DNA of 9,612 nt from M3007 sp041741155 (GTDB lineage Bacteria; Bacteroidota; Bacteroidia; Chitinophagales; Saprospiraceae), in assembly GCA_041741155.1 (NCBI GenBank), contig JBGSKO010000009.1, positions 1-9,612 on the forward strand. Direction: 5' to 3'. Shown piece by piece: positions 1 to 6,192 of this stretch. Both the position numbers and the translations under genes were made by a program. Under the pieces are notes generated by a model, which did not search any database, was not told where the DNA came from, and saw nothing but the letters and a program-made list of their open reading frames with translations. The first letter of the stretch is position 1. Every line of letters starts with the position of its first letter.

Positions 1-3
1 GTC

Positions 4-46
4 GCGGGGTTTTAACCCGCCGGTTCTACGGCGGGTTAAAACCCGC
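4..46. repeat. Intergenic palindrome (large hairpin)
   Basis: Positions 4-22 (GCGGGGTTTTAACCCGCCG) pair with 29-46 (CGGCGGGTTAAAACCCGC), giving an 18-bp stem with one bulged G and a 6-nt loop GTTCTA. Each arm is itself nearly self-complementary (GGGTT..AACCC), so a cruciform or two smaller hairpins are also possible. No T-tract follows on either strand, so it is not a classical intrinsic terminator. It resembles dispersed REP-like intergenic palindromes, but only one copy lies in this window, so membership of a repeat family is inferred. Confidence 0.6.
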
Positions 47-71
47 CGCTACGAGCACGATAGGGCCCTCC

Positions 72-94
72 TGTGGGGTGACGCCCCCCCCACA
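72..94 (+). other. Short GC-rich hairpin in the leader region of the LytTR gene
   Basis: TGTGGGG (72-78) is complementary to CCCCACA (88-94), and a run of eight C (84-91) fills most of the loop. It ends 29 bp before the LytTR start codon. It could act in the 5' untranslated RNA or be the end of an upstream transcript. A weak -7-like box (TACTTTCA, 98-105) follows it. No function can be assigned from sequence alone. Confidence 0.3.
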
Positions 95-123
95 AACTAC
101 TTTCACCAACCCAATTTCGCAAC

Positions 124-519
124 ATGAATGGTAACAACCTATTGCTCGCGGATCGAGCGCTCATAACCCGTGCCCAGGCTGTTGAAAACAAGGCATACCT
201 TTTCCGGGACCGGTTGTTCGTCAAAGTACACGACCGGACGCTACGTCTCTTCCTGAAAGACGTACTATGGGTGGAGGCACACGACTATTACAGCAAGATC
301 GTCACCCTGCAACGGGAACTGCTCGTGACCCAGACGTTGAAGCGGTTCGACGAAGTGCTGACCGGCACCCCGGAGATGATGCGGGTACACCGCTCCTACA
401 TGGTCAATTTACTGCACATTGACGAAATCGGCGAGGCGTTCATTACGATCAACAACCAGCCCATACCGATCAGCAAAATTGTCAAGGCCGAACTGCTGGC
501 ACGGTGGCAAAAGATGTAG
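124..519 (+). CDS. Stand-alone LytTR-family DNA-binding transcriptional regulator
   Basis: This 131-aa protein consists almost entirely of a LytTR DNA-binding domain (about residues 30-128). Family hallmarks visible are the beta-rich start FVKVHDRTLRLFLKDVLWVE (32-51) followed by AHDYYSKI, the RVHRSYMVNLLHI segment (87-99) that matches the conserved 'vHrSflVNl.hi' block, and the closing IPISK (114-118). LytTR proteins of the AgrA/LytR type usually carry an N-terminal receiver domain. Here only about 28 unremarkable residues precede the domain, so no phosphoacceptor is present. It is probably cytoplasmic and either acts constitutively or is controlled through a partner protein. Such short LytTR proteins are common in Bacteroidota. 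The ATG at 124 is the first good start before the domain. Its target is unknown. The convergent beta-helix gene ends 36 bp downstream and has no obvious shared promoter with it. Confidence 0.88.
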   Translation: MNGNNLLLADRALITRAQAVENKAYLFRDRLFVKVHDRTLRLFLKDVLWVEAHDYYSKIVTLQRELLVTQTLKRFDEVLTGTPEMMRVHRSYMVNLLHIDEIGEAFITINNQPIPISKIVKAELLARWQKM

Positions 520-555
520 CGACCTGAAACGGCCGCTCGGATGCTACTTCGCCTT

Positions 556-2865
556 TTACCAAACTGCCCGCATCCGAAAATCCAGCGTACCAAATCCGGC
601 CGCCTCGAAGTGCTCGATCCGGATGGTGTGCGTGCCGCCGAGTTCGACTTCGATCTCGTCCACGGCGGGTTCGTGTATGTCCCAGTGATCAATGAGGCGT
701 TTGCCGTCTATGTACAGGCGGGCGCCGTCGTCGGAGGTCAGTTCGATGGCGTATCGCCCCGGCGCGATGTCGAAGGTGGTGGTGGAAACGGTGGCAAAAT
801 TGTCGGCCTGTACGCCCGCTGCGGGGCTGCCCCACCAGGCGAAATAAAGGTCGCTTACGGTTTTTTCCGCAACCGCTTTTTGTCCGGTTGTTTCGCCCAG
901 CGGGAGCGGCACCTGCGTCCAGGCGCGGATGACCTTGCCGAGTTCATCGGTCAGGTTAAAAAATTGCACCGTCCAGTTCAGGTTTTTGTGTAGCCGCTGA
1001 AACGCGAAGCGGTAGGGCTGTCCGGCGGGTACGGTGCGGCCAAACACATCGGTGATATCCTGTTTGCCGGTGTACTCCAGTTCAATCCGGATATCTTCGG
1101 TAGCGGGCGGGCATTTGACCGAGAGGGTTGCCGGCAGGTTGCCGACAGCCTGGTTCACGTCGGCGATGCCTTTTCGCTGGATGATCCGCCACTGGCCGGG
1201 CGGGCCCAGCAACTGGAGCGAAAGCTCCAGGCTGCCGTCGGGCGCATCGGCCATGCCGGCAAGGAATGCCTGCGGGCGCTGGAAATCGAACGGCCCCCAT
1301 TCGTCCACGTGGATATGTTCGCGGCCGGCCGGCCCGTCGGCTGCAAGGGCGGTATTGATGCCGTCAGGCAGGCTGTCGGGTTCGGTGAGCTCACTGTACG
1401 GGATGGCGAGCGGGGCGTAGGGGTCGAGGGGCTGCTGGTCGGGGTAGCTGGTATTGAGCTTTTGTGCGGGGGCGAGTTCGGGGTGTTCCCACACGCGGCC
1501 GATCTGGGCTTTGGAGCCGTAGATGTAGTTGCGCAAAAATTTCAGGCTGTCGTTGGGTTTGGGCGTTTCCAGCAGGGTTTGGTAGCCGCTGAAGAGGTTT
1601 TCGCCATTCACGTCAATGTTTTGCGAGGCGGCGATTTTGAGCGGAGTTTTCAGGCGCAGGAACACGTTTCGGTCAATGTGGGTATTGCGGCTGCGGGTGT
1701 CGCGTTTTTGGGCGTAGCCCCAGTCGGCAGGCTGCTCGGCGCGCGCCCAGAGGTAGATGCCGGTACTGTCGCCCTGGAAGTAATTCTGGCGGATGGTGTT
1801 GTCCTGTCCGTGTTCGATGGCGATGCCGGTTTGGCAGTCGGCGATGAAGTTTCCCATAATGACCGTCTCATAGCTGTAGCCGCCCCAGATGCCGTAGGTG
1901 CAGTTTTGGATCAGGTTTCCCTGGATGCGGTTGCGGCTGAAGGTGACCTCAATGCCGTTGGTGGGGGCATAGCTGAAGTCGTTTCCGAAGAGGATGTTGT
2001 CGTTGCAGCCGCCGGCGCCGGTGTCCATGGTCGTTTGTCCGGCCCAGAGAAAAAATCCGTCGCCGGAGTGGGTGGCGGAGTTGAAGGCGAAGGTGTTTTC
2101 GTTGCTTTGTTCGTAGCAGAGCAGGGCGGCAGAGTCCTGTCCGCGCTGGTAAATGCCGTGGGAGTAGCCCCGCACGTTCCAGTCGAGGCGGTTGTGCATC
2201 ACGCGGTTTCGGCTGCTGCGGTACAGCCCGATGCCGAGTCCGGAATTGAACTGGAAGGTGTTGTTGTAAAAAAGGCCGTCGTTGCTGCGGGTCATCAGCA
2301 GGGCATTTTGGTTGCCGGTGATATGGCAGGTGCGCACGGTGGTGGCGGAGCAGCTGTCGAGGTAAATGCCCGCGCCGTAGCGCAGCCACTCGTTGTGGTC
2401 GTTTTGGTGGTAGCTCAGCCAGTCGGAAAAATCTTCCCGCTCGCGAATGGAGCGCAGCCGCGGGCGGTAGTTGTAGGAAAAGTCGCAGTTTTCCAGCGTC
2501 AGTTGCGCTGTGCCGTGTGCCAGCAGGGCGACTTTGAATCCCTGTACGCGGGCGTTTTTAATGGTGATATTGCGCCCCTGTACCAGAATAGCCAGACCGG
2601 CAAACAGATCGGGGCGGGTTGGGTCGGCAGTGCTGTGCAGCGAAGCTTGCTGGAAGTCCACGACGAGGTCGTTGCCCGAAATTGTGATCAGTGCTGTGTA
2701 CTCCGCGCCCGTTTGTATTTCCGCCGGGGCTTCCAGGCGGTAGGCGCCGGGTTTGATGCGGCAGGATGAGGTGATTTTCAGTCCGGATTTGAGGTCTGTT
2801 TCGGGCGTTTGGGCGAAGAGGCCGGCGGCCGGCAGAAGGAGCGCGAAGAGGACAGCTTTTTTCAT
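556..2865 (-). CDS. Secreted right-handed parallel beta-helix protein with C-terminal PA14-like domain
   Basis: The 769-aa product starts with a signal peptide (MKKAVLFALLLPAAGLFAQ, residues 1-19), so it is exported. About residues 85-430 are beta-helix repeats of the NosD/Beta_helix (PF13229-like) type, with recurring N-x-[IF]-x-x-N units such as NTFQFNSGLGIGLYRSSRNR and NLIQNCTYGIWGG. This fold is used by pectate lyases, epimerases and other polysaccharide-active or adhesive proteins. A middle region follows that I do not recognise. The last ~130 residues (from 639) look like a PA14 domain: FNLTDELGKV, then FATVSTTTFDIAPGRYAIEL, SDDGARLYIDGKRLIDHW and HTIRIEHFEA. PA14 domains often bind carbohydrate. 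No T9SS sorting domain is present, so it is probably periplasmic or exported another way. The ATG at 2865 was chosen because the signal peptide begins there; a further in-frame ATG at 2910 would lie upstream of a -7-like box (2870-2877). Substrate and catalytic activity cannot be deduced. Confidence 0.85.
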   Translation of the reverse strand: MKKAVLFALLLPAAGLFAQTPETDLKSGLKITSSCRIKPGAYRLEAPAEIQTGAEYTALITISGNDLVVDFQQASLHSTADPTRPDLFAGLAILVQGRNITIKNARVQGFKVALLAHGTAQLTLENCDFSYNYRPRLRSIREREDFSDWLSYHQNDHNEWLRYGAGIYLDSCSATTVRTCHITGNQNALLMTRSNDGLFYNNTFQFNSGLGIGLYRSSRNRVMHNRLDWNVRGYSHGIYQRGQDSAALLCYEQSNENTFAFNSATHSGDGFFLWAGQTTMDTGAGGCNDNILFGNDFSYAPTNGIEVTFSRNRIQGNLIQNCTYGIWGGYSYETVIMGNFIADCQTGIAIEHGQDNTIRQNYFQGDSTGIYLWARAEQPADWGYAQKRDTRSRNTHIDRNVFLRLKTPLKIAASQNIDVNGENLFSGYQTLLETPKPNDSLKFLRNYIYGSKAQIGRVWEHPELAPAQKLNTSYPDQQPLDPYAPLAIPYSELTEPDSLPDGINTALAADGPAGREHIHVDEWGPFDFQRPQAFLAGMADAPDGSLELSLQLLGPPGQWRIIQRKGIADVNQAVGNLPATLSVKCPPATEDIRIELEYTGKQDITDVFGRTVPAGQPYRFAFQRLHKNLNWTVQFFNLTDELGKVIRAWTQVPLPLGETTGQKAVAEKTVSDLYFAWWGSPAAGVQADNFATVSTTTFDIAPGRYAIELTSDDGARLYIDGKRLIDHWDIHEPAVDEIEVELGGTHTIRIEHFEAAGFGTLDFRMRAVW

Positions 2866-2869
2866 AGAG

Positions 2870-2877
2870 CGAAGGTA
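2870..2877 (-). promoter_or_regulatory. Putative -7 box (TACCTTCG) of the beta-helix gene
   Basis: On the minus strand TACCTTCG matches the Bacteroidota -7 consensus TAnnTTTG at all but one base. It lies 4 bp before the ATG at 2865, implying a very short or absent leader. No TTG is found at the proper -33 spacing, so the call rests on one box and its position. Confidence 0.4.
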
Positions 2878-2997
2878 CGGCGGGCGGGCAACAGGGGTTA
2901 GTGAAGCCAATTGGGTTCCAAACCCTTATTGATGTTTTTTGGTGGGAATCATCGGTTAGGGGCTTAAACTATCGGATACGACTACATCGGGTCGTCG

Positions 2998-3027
2998 TTG
3001 TAAAGTGAAAAAACGGATGTATTTTTG
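2998..3027 (+). promoter_or_regulatory. Bacteroidota-type promoter of the toxin-antitoxin unit
   Basis: TTG (2998-3000), a 19-bp spacer, and TATTTTTG (3020-3027) match the Bacteroidota housekeeping promoter TTG-N19-TAnnTTTG exactly. Transcription should begin near 3033-3036, about 15 bases before the antitoxin ATG at 3050. It is the best promoter in the window and indicates that the antitoxin is expressed. Confidence 0.75.
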
Positions 3028-3049
3028 AGGCGAAAAATCTTCGCACGCC

Positions 3050-3271
3050 ATGGATACACAAATTAAGCCAGTTCTTTTGCCTGTACAATTCAACCAAATT
3101 CTGGAAATTGTAAAACAACTTGGGTCTAAGGAGCGACGCAAACTTCTACTTTTTCTGTTGGGCTATCAATCAGAAAACGAGGGGGTACTACTTACGCATT
3201 TCGCTAGCGAACAAGTACTGGCACATGATTGGCTTACCGAAAAAGAAGATGAGGCATGGCAAAATTTGTGA
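3050..3271 (+). CDS. Putative antitoxin of a PemK/MazF-type toxin-antitoxin pair
   Basis: This 73-aa protein lies directly upstream of, and overlaps by 16 bp, a reading frame that begins like a PemK/MazF toxin. That is the normal gene order of type II toxin-antitoxin modules. It has a basic, leucine-rich centre (KERRKLLLFLLGYQ, about residues 27-40) and an acidic C-terminal tail (TEKEDEAWQNL) of the kind that wraps and blocks the toxin. I see no clear DNA-binding fold, although many antitoxins autorepress their operon. The gene is AT-richer than its ~60% GC neighbours, which suggests acquisition by transfer. It follows a full TTG-N19-TAnnTTTG promoter. With its toxin truncated it would be an orphan antitoxin. 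The antitoxin role is inferred from position and tail composition, not from a recognised domain. Confidence 0.6.
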   Translation: MDTQIKPVLLPVQFNQILEIVKQLGSKERRKLLLFLLGYQSENEGVLLTHFASEQVLAHDWLTEKEDEAWQNL

Positions 3272-3354
3272 AAGGGGATGTAGTTGTCATTCCTTTCCCT
3301 TTTTCGGATTTAACAGGCAGCAAGCGCCGTCCGGCATTGGTGCTCGCCGACTTG
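3256..3354 (+). pseudogene. Truncated PemK/MazF-family toxin (N-terminal third only)
   Basis: The frame from ATG 3256 begins with a typical PemK/MazF N-terminus: KGDVVVIPFPFSDLTGSKRR followed by PALVLADL. The G-D-V/I-[VI]...PF..G..RPA[LV]V[L] pattern is the family signature and includes the conserved Arg of the RP motif. Intact family members are about 105-115 aa and carry a second conserved catalytic Thr/Ser strand. After residue 33 (about position 3354) similarity stops, and the frame runs on to a stop at 3496-3498 through the promoter and signal-peptide region of the next gene. No continuation of the toxin is seen in the other two frames, so this looks like a deletion and not a frameshift. 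The product should lack mRNA endonuclease activity because half of the active site is absent. Confidence 0.75.
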
Positions 3355-3368
3355 GTATTACACCTTTG
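3337..3368 (+). promoter_or_regulatory. Possible promoter of the Bat gene pair at the toxin-remnant junction
   Basis: TTGG (3337-3340) and CACCTTTG (3361-3368) lie 20 bp apart. This resembles the TTG-N19-TAnnTTTG consensus, with the TA of the -7 box replaced by CA. The position fits a leader of about 25 bases before the TTG start at 3401. The -33 half lies inside the toxin remnant and the -7 half just past its break. Confidence 0.4.
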
Positions 3369-3400
3369 CCCTTCAAATCGTCACACAGCACCGCATCGCA

Positions 3401-4354
3401 TTGAAAATCCAGCCTTTATCCGTCTGTGTTTTTTATTCCCTTTTTCTGTTTGTACTGCCCTTAGCTGCGCAAACAGGCAGCGCCGTGGCGGCGTTTGACA
3501 GCGGTTATGTGGAAACGGGCAATCCGTTTGTCCTGCACCTGAGTGTGCCGGGCCACCTGGGGCAACCCGCCAAGATTGATTTTTCTCCCTGGGAAACGCT
3601 GCTGCCGGCGCAAAATATCCTCCGTTCGACGGGCTGGCAAAACCGCGACGGCCAATGGACCAACGATCTCACGCTGATCACCTTCGACTCCGCGCAACTC
3701 TGGCTGCCCCCGCTCGCGATTTCCCTCCCCGATGGAAACGCCGTGCAAACCAACCCGCTCGAACTGAACGTGCTGCCCACGCCTGCCACCGACGAGCTGA
3801 CCGACCTGCACGACATCAAAGACATCCAGCGCGAACCGGCCAACTGGCGCGACTTTTTGTTGCCCCTGGGTATTATCGCTGCGGGCGCGCTGTTGCTGGC
3901 ACTGGCGGTGTGGTGGTTTTTGCTGCGCAAAAAAAAATCGGGACTCCTGGTCGAGCGCGCCCTCCGGCTACCGCCCCACGAACTGGCGCTGCGCCAACTC
4001 GCCGAACTGGAGCGCCGCCAATTCTGGCAACAAGGCCAGATCAAGTCGTACTACTCCGAACTGACCCGTATCGTCCGCGAATACCTCGAGTATCGCTATC
4101 AAATTCCGGCACTGGAATCGGCTTCCGACGATATCCTGCGTCTGCTGGCCGGCACGGACATGCCCGAAATCCTGCACGGGCCACTGACGGATCTGCTGCG
4201 TTGGGCCGATCTGGCCAAGTTTGCCAAGACCGCTCCGCCGGAGCATTTTCATGCCCAGGCTTTGCGCGAAGCGCGCCGACTGGTGGAGCAAACCCGCCCC
4301 ATGGAACTACCCGAAGCAGCTACTCAAAACTCAAAACCCGAACCCCAAAACTGA
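3401..4354 (+). CDS. BatD-like / DUF4381-like membrane protein of the Bat (aerotolerance) cluster
   Basis: This 317-aa protein has an N-terminal signal peptide (about residues 1-23, ending LPLAA) and an extracytoplasmic domain of about 125 residues. The conserved linker LHDIKDIQREP (136-146) follows, then one membrane helix (about 152-176) and a basic cytoplasmic stop (RKKKSG). The cytoplasmic helical domain contains YYSELTRIVREYLEYRYQIP (217-236) then ALESASDDIL. This architecture is typical of the small BatD/DUF4381-like protein encoded just before batA in Bacteroidota moxR-DUF58-batA-batB clusters. Such clusters are thought to form a MoxR-ATPase-assisted membrane complex involved in envelope stress tolerance. 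The frame has no ATG before the signal peptide; translation most likely starts at TTG 3401. Its stop overlaps the batA start by one base (TGATG), so the two are translationally coupled. No moxR or DUF58 gene precedes it here. Confidence 0.8.
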   Translation: MKIQPLSVCVFYSLFLFVLPLAAQTGSAVAAFDSGYVETGNPFVLHLSVPGHLGQPAKIDFSPWETLLPAQNILRSTGWQNRDGQWTNDLTLITFDSAQLWLPPLAISLPDGNAVQTNPLELNVLPTPATDELTDLHDIKDIQREPANWRDFLLPLGIIAAGALLLALAVWWFLLRKKKSGLLVERALRLPPHELALRQLAELERRQFWQQGQIKSYYSELTRIVREYLEYRYQIPALESASDDILRLLAGTDMPEILHGPLTDLLRWADLAKFAKTAPPEHFHAQALREARRLVEQTRPMELPEAATQNSKPEPQN

Positions 4355-5340
4355 TGTTCGCCCAACCGCTTTGGCTCTTGTTGCTGCTTGTGCTGCCACT
4401 GCTCCTGCGCCGCCACCGTCGGGCAGGCGGGCAACCGCGCCTCGTGTTGTACATGCCCGACGGAGCTATGTTGCAGGGCGGCCGGACGTGGCGCGTGTGG
4501 CTCCGGCGTTGGCTGCCTGGGTTTCGCTGGCTGGCGCTGGCGTTTCTGGCGGTGGCCATGGCGCGTCCGCAACGCCAATGGCAGGAGCAGATCATCCAGG
4601 CTGAGGCGGTGGACATCGTGCTGGCGCTCGATATTTCGCCGAGTATGCTGAGCCGCGATTTTGAGCCCGACCGCCTGGAAGTGGCCAAACGCGTGGCCTC
4701 GGAATTTGTCAGCAAACGCCCCCACGACCGCCTTGGTCTCGTGGCTTTTTCCGCCGAAGCATTCACCCAATGCCCGCTAACCACCGACCGCCGTGTGGTG
4801 CAGCAGTTTCTGCGCGACCTCCAGGTGGGGCGCCTCGAAGACGGCACTGCAATTGGTATGGGCTTGGCGACGGCTGTCAACCGACTCAAAGACAGTTCCT
4901 CCAAAAGTAAAGTGGTGATCCTGCTGACCGATGGCGAAAACAACGCCGGCTATATTTCACCGCGCAAAGCCGCTGAAATCGCCGCGACATTCGACATCCG
5001 GGTTTACACCGTCGGAGTTGGCACCAACGGCATCGTCATGTCGCCCGCCCGCCGAAATCCCGACGGCAGCTACGACTATGCGCCCCGGCAAATGGAGTTT
5101 GACACCGAACTGCTGGAAGAAATTGCGCGAACGACCAAGGGCAAGTTTTACCGCGCCTGGTCGGAATCGGAATTGAAAGGCATCTACGACGAAATAGACC
5201 AGTTGGAAAAAACCAAGATTGATGTGACGATCATCCGCAAAACGACGGACTATTTTCACTGGTTCATCGGGATTGCGGTGGCGCTCCTGCTGTTGGAGGC
5301 GGTGCTGCGCTGGGGCGTGCTGCGGTCGGTCACGATTTGA
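4354..5340 (+). CDS. batA: BatA-type von Willebrand factor A domain membrane protein
   Basis: The 328-aa protein has the BatA layout: an N-terminal membrane helix (about 5-18) followed by RRHRR, a second helix (about 56-70) ending in the family-typical ARPQ, a VWA domain (about 85-285), and a C-terminal helix (about 303-319). The metal-ion-dependent adhesion site is complete: D93-x-S95-x-S97 (DISPSM), T165 (DGTAIG) and D193 (LTDGEN). Metal and ligand binding is therefore expected. BatA normally acts with BatB and a MoxR ATPase in the inner membrane, with the VWA domain on the periplasmic side. The start ATG 4354 overlaps the upstream stop, which fixes the start. Unlike canonical clusters, no batB follows; the next gene is truC on the other strand, overlapping by 11 bp. 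Confidence 0.9.
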   Translation: MFAQPLWLLLLLVLPLLLRRHRRAGGQPRLVLYMPDGAMLQGGRTWRVWLRRWLPGFRWLALAFLAVAMARPQRQWQEQIIQAEAVDIVLALDISPSMLSRDFEPDRLEVAKRVASEFVSKRPHDRLGLVAFSAEAFTQCPLTTDRRVVQQFLRDLQVGRLEDGTAIGMGLATAVNRLKDSSSKSKVVILLTDGENNAGYISPRKAAEIAATFDIRVYTVGVGTNGIVMSPARRNPDGSYDYAPRQMEFDTELLEEIARTTKGKFYRAWSESELKGIYDEIDQLEKTKIDVTIIRKTTDYFHWFIGIAVALLLLEAVLRWGVLRSVTI

Positions 5341-6058
5341 GTGTTCCCGGCATAAATTCCTTCAATTCCAGTATTTCCAGCGCTTCTGTGAAAAGCGCAT
5401 CCACGGGCGCCTGAATGCAAACAGGCATACCGGTGAACGGGTGTGGAAACGCCAGTTCCCGGGCGTGCAGCAGCATGCGGGGCAGGTGCAGGGTTTTCCA
5501 GAAATAGGTGTTGTGTTTGTTGTCGCCGTGGCGTTTGTCGCCGATCACCGGGTGCAGGATATGGGCGAAGTGTTTGCGAATCTGGTGCCGGCGGCCGGTT
5601 TCCGGCATGACCTCCACGAGTGAAAACCGTGCGGTAGCGTGTTTGTTGCCGATGGCGTGGGGCACCTCGCTGCGGCCGAGGGTGCGGTAGTGGCTGACGG
5701 CTGGCAGGAGTTCGGCGCCGGGTTTGTCCTGGTCGCGCACGGCGTAGTCTATGGTACCCGTATCGTCCGTCCAGCCGCGTACGATGGCGAGGTATTTTTT
5801 TTCGATGGTTTTTTCCCGGAAAAGTTCGGCTAAGGATTCGGCGTCGGCGCTGCTTTTTCCCAGGATCAGCACGCCCGATGTGGCGCGGTCAATCCGGTGG
5901 ATGATGTACACGGATTCGCCGATCTGATCGCGCAAGGTTTGCAGCACGAACACCGAGTCTTCGCTGATGCGGGTGCGGTGTACGAGCATGCCCTGCGGCT
6001 TGTTGATGGCGATGAAGTTCGGGTCGTCGTAAAGGATATCGAGGTGGATCGGTTCCAT
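5330..6058 (-). CDS. truC: tRNA pseudouridine(65) synthase TruC (RluA/RluD family)
   Basis: This cytoplasmic RNA-modifying enzyme of 242 aa isomerises a uridine to pseudouridine in tRNA; TruC acts on U65. The RluA-family catalytic motif HRIDRATSG is at 54-62, with D57 as the nucleophile. Other visible family blocks are the N-terminal FIAINKPQGMLVHR (15-28), KKYLAIVRG (87-95), and the substrate-fold motif GRRHQIRKHFAH (155-166). The block GDKRHGDNKHNTYF (173-186) is the signature that distinguishes TruC from RluA, RluC and RluD. There is no S4 domain, in line with TruC. The ATG at 6058 was chosen because conserved sequence begins there. The longer frame from 6121 would run through a large palindrome and the putative promoter box at 6066-6073. 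The gene converges on batA with an 11-bp overlap, leaving no room for a terminator between them. Confidence 0.9.
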   Translation of the reverse strand: MEPIHLDILYDDPNFIAINKPQGMLVHRTRISEDSVFVLQTLRDQIGESVYIIHRIDRATSGVLILGKSSADAESLAELFREKTIEKKYLAIVRGWTDDTGTIDYAVRDQDKPGAELLPAVSHYRTLGRSEVPHAIGNKHATARFSLVEVMPETGRRHQIRKHFAHILHPVIGDKRHGDNKHNTYFWKTLHLPRMLLHARELAFPHPFTGMPVCIQAPVDALFTEALEILELKEFMPGTLKS

Positions 6059-6065
6059 AGCGGGG

Positions 6066-6073
6066 GCAAGGTA
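6066..6073 (-). promoter_or_regulatory. Putative -7 box (TACCTTGC) of truC
   Basis: Read on the minus strand, TACCTTGC resembles TAnnTTTG and ends 7 bp before the truC ATG at 6058, implying a near-leaderless message as for the beta-helix gene. No TTG is seen at the usual upstream spacing. Confidence 0.35.
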
Positions 6074-6116
6074 CGACGCGGGTTGGTTCACCGCTTGCGG
6101 GCCTGATAGCCATTGT

Positions 6117-6163
6117 GCCATCCTTGCAGATTAGAAGTTCGATTTCTAATCTGCAAGGATGGC
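6117..6163. repeat. Perfect 20-bp inverted repeat (intergenic hairpin)
   Basis: GCCATCCTTGCAGATTAGAA (6117-6136) is the exact reverse complement of 6144-6163, with a 7-nt loop GTTCGAT. It lies 29 bp past the stop of the M49 peptidase gene and upstream of truC, both leftward. It may end or protect the peptidase transcript, but neither side carries the T-tract of an intrinsic terminator. A mobile palindromic repeat or a folded mRNA 3' end are equally possible. Confidence 0.75.
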
Positions 6164-6192
6164 GGATTCAGGAAAAATCACACGGCAACTGC

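Noticed and set aside
520..555. Terminator between the LytTR gene and the convergent beta-helix gene
   Set aside because: The 36-bp gap contains only a short CGGCCG palindrome and no convincing stem with a T-run.
1309..2769. A 486-codon open frame on the + strand opposite the beta-helix gene
   Set aside because: It is a low-complexity V/G/A-rich translation without a signal or domain; the minus strand carries the signal peptide, beta-helix repeats and PA14 region.
3655..4353. Upstream extension of the batA frame through the preceding gene
   Set aside because: The extension is R/P/A-rich out-of-frame translation of the BatD-like gene. The BatA membrane helix begins at ATG 4354, which overlaps the upstream stop in the usual coupled manner.
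4320..4943. Long minus-strand frames opposite batA
   Set aside because: They are arginine- and serine-rich shadow translations without recognisable domains, opposite a well-supported VWA protein.
6059..6121. Longer N-terminus of truC from ATG 6121
   Set aside because: The additional 21 residues lie across the palindrome and the putative -7 box and have no family similarity; conserved TruC sequence begins at 6058.
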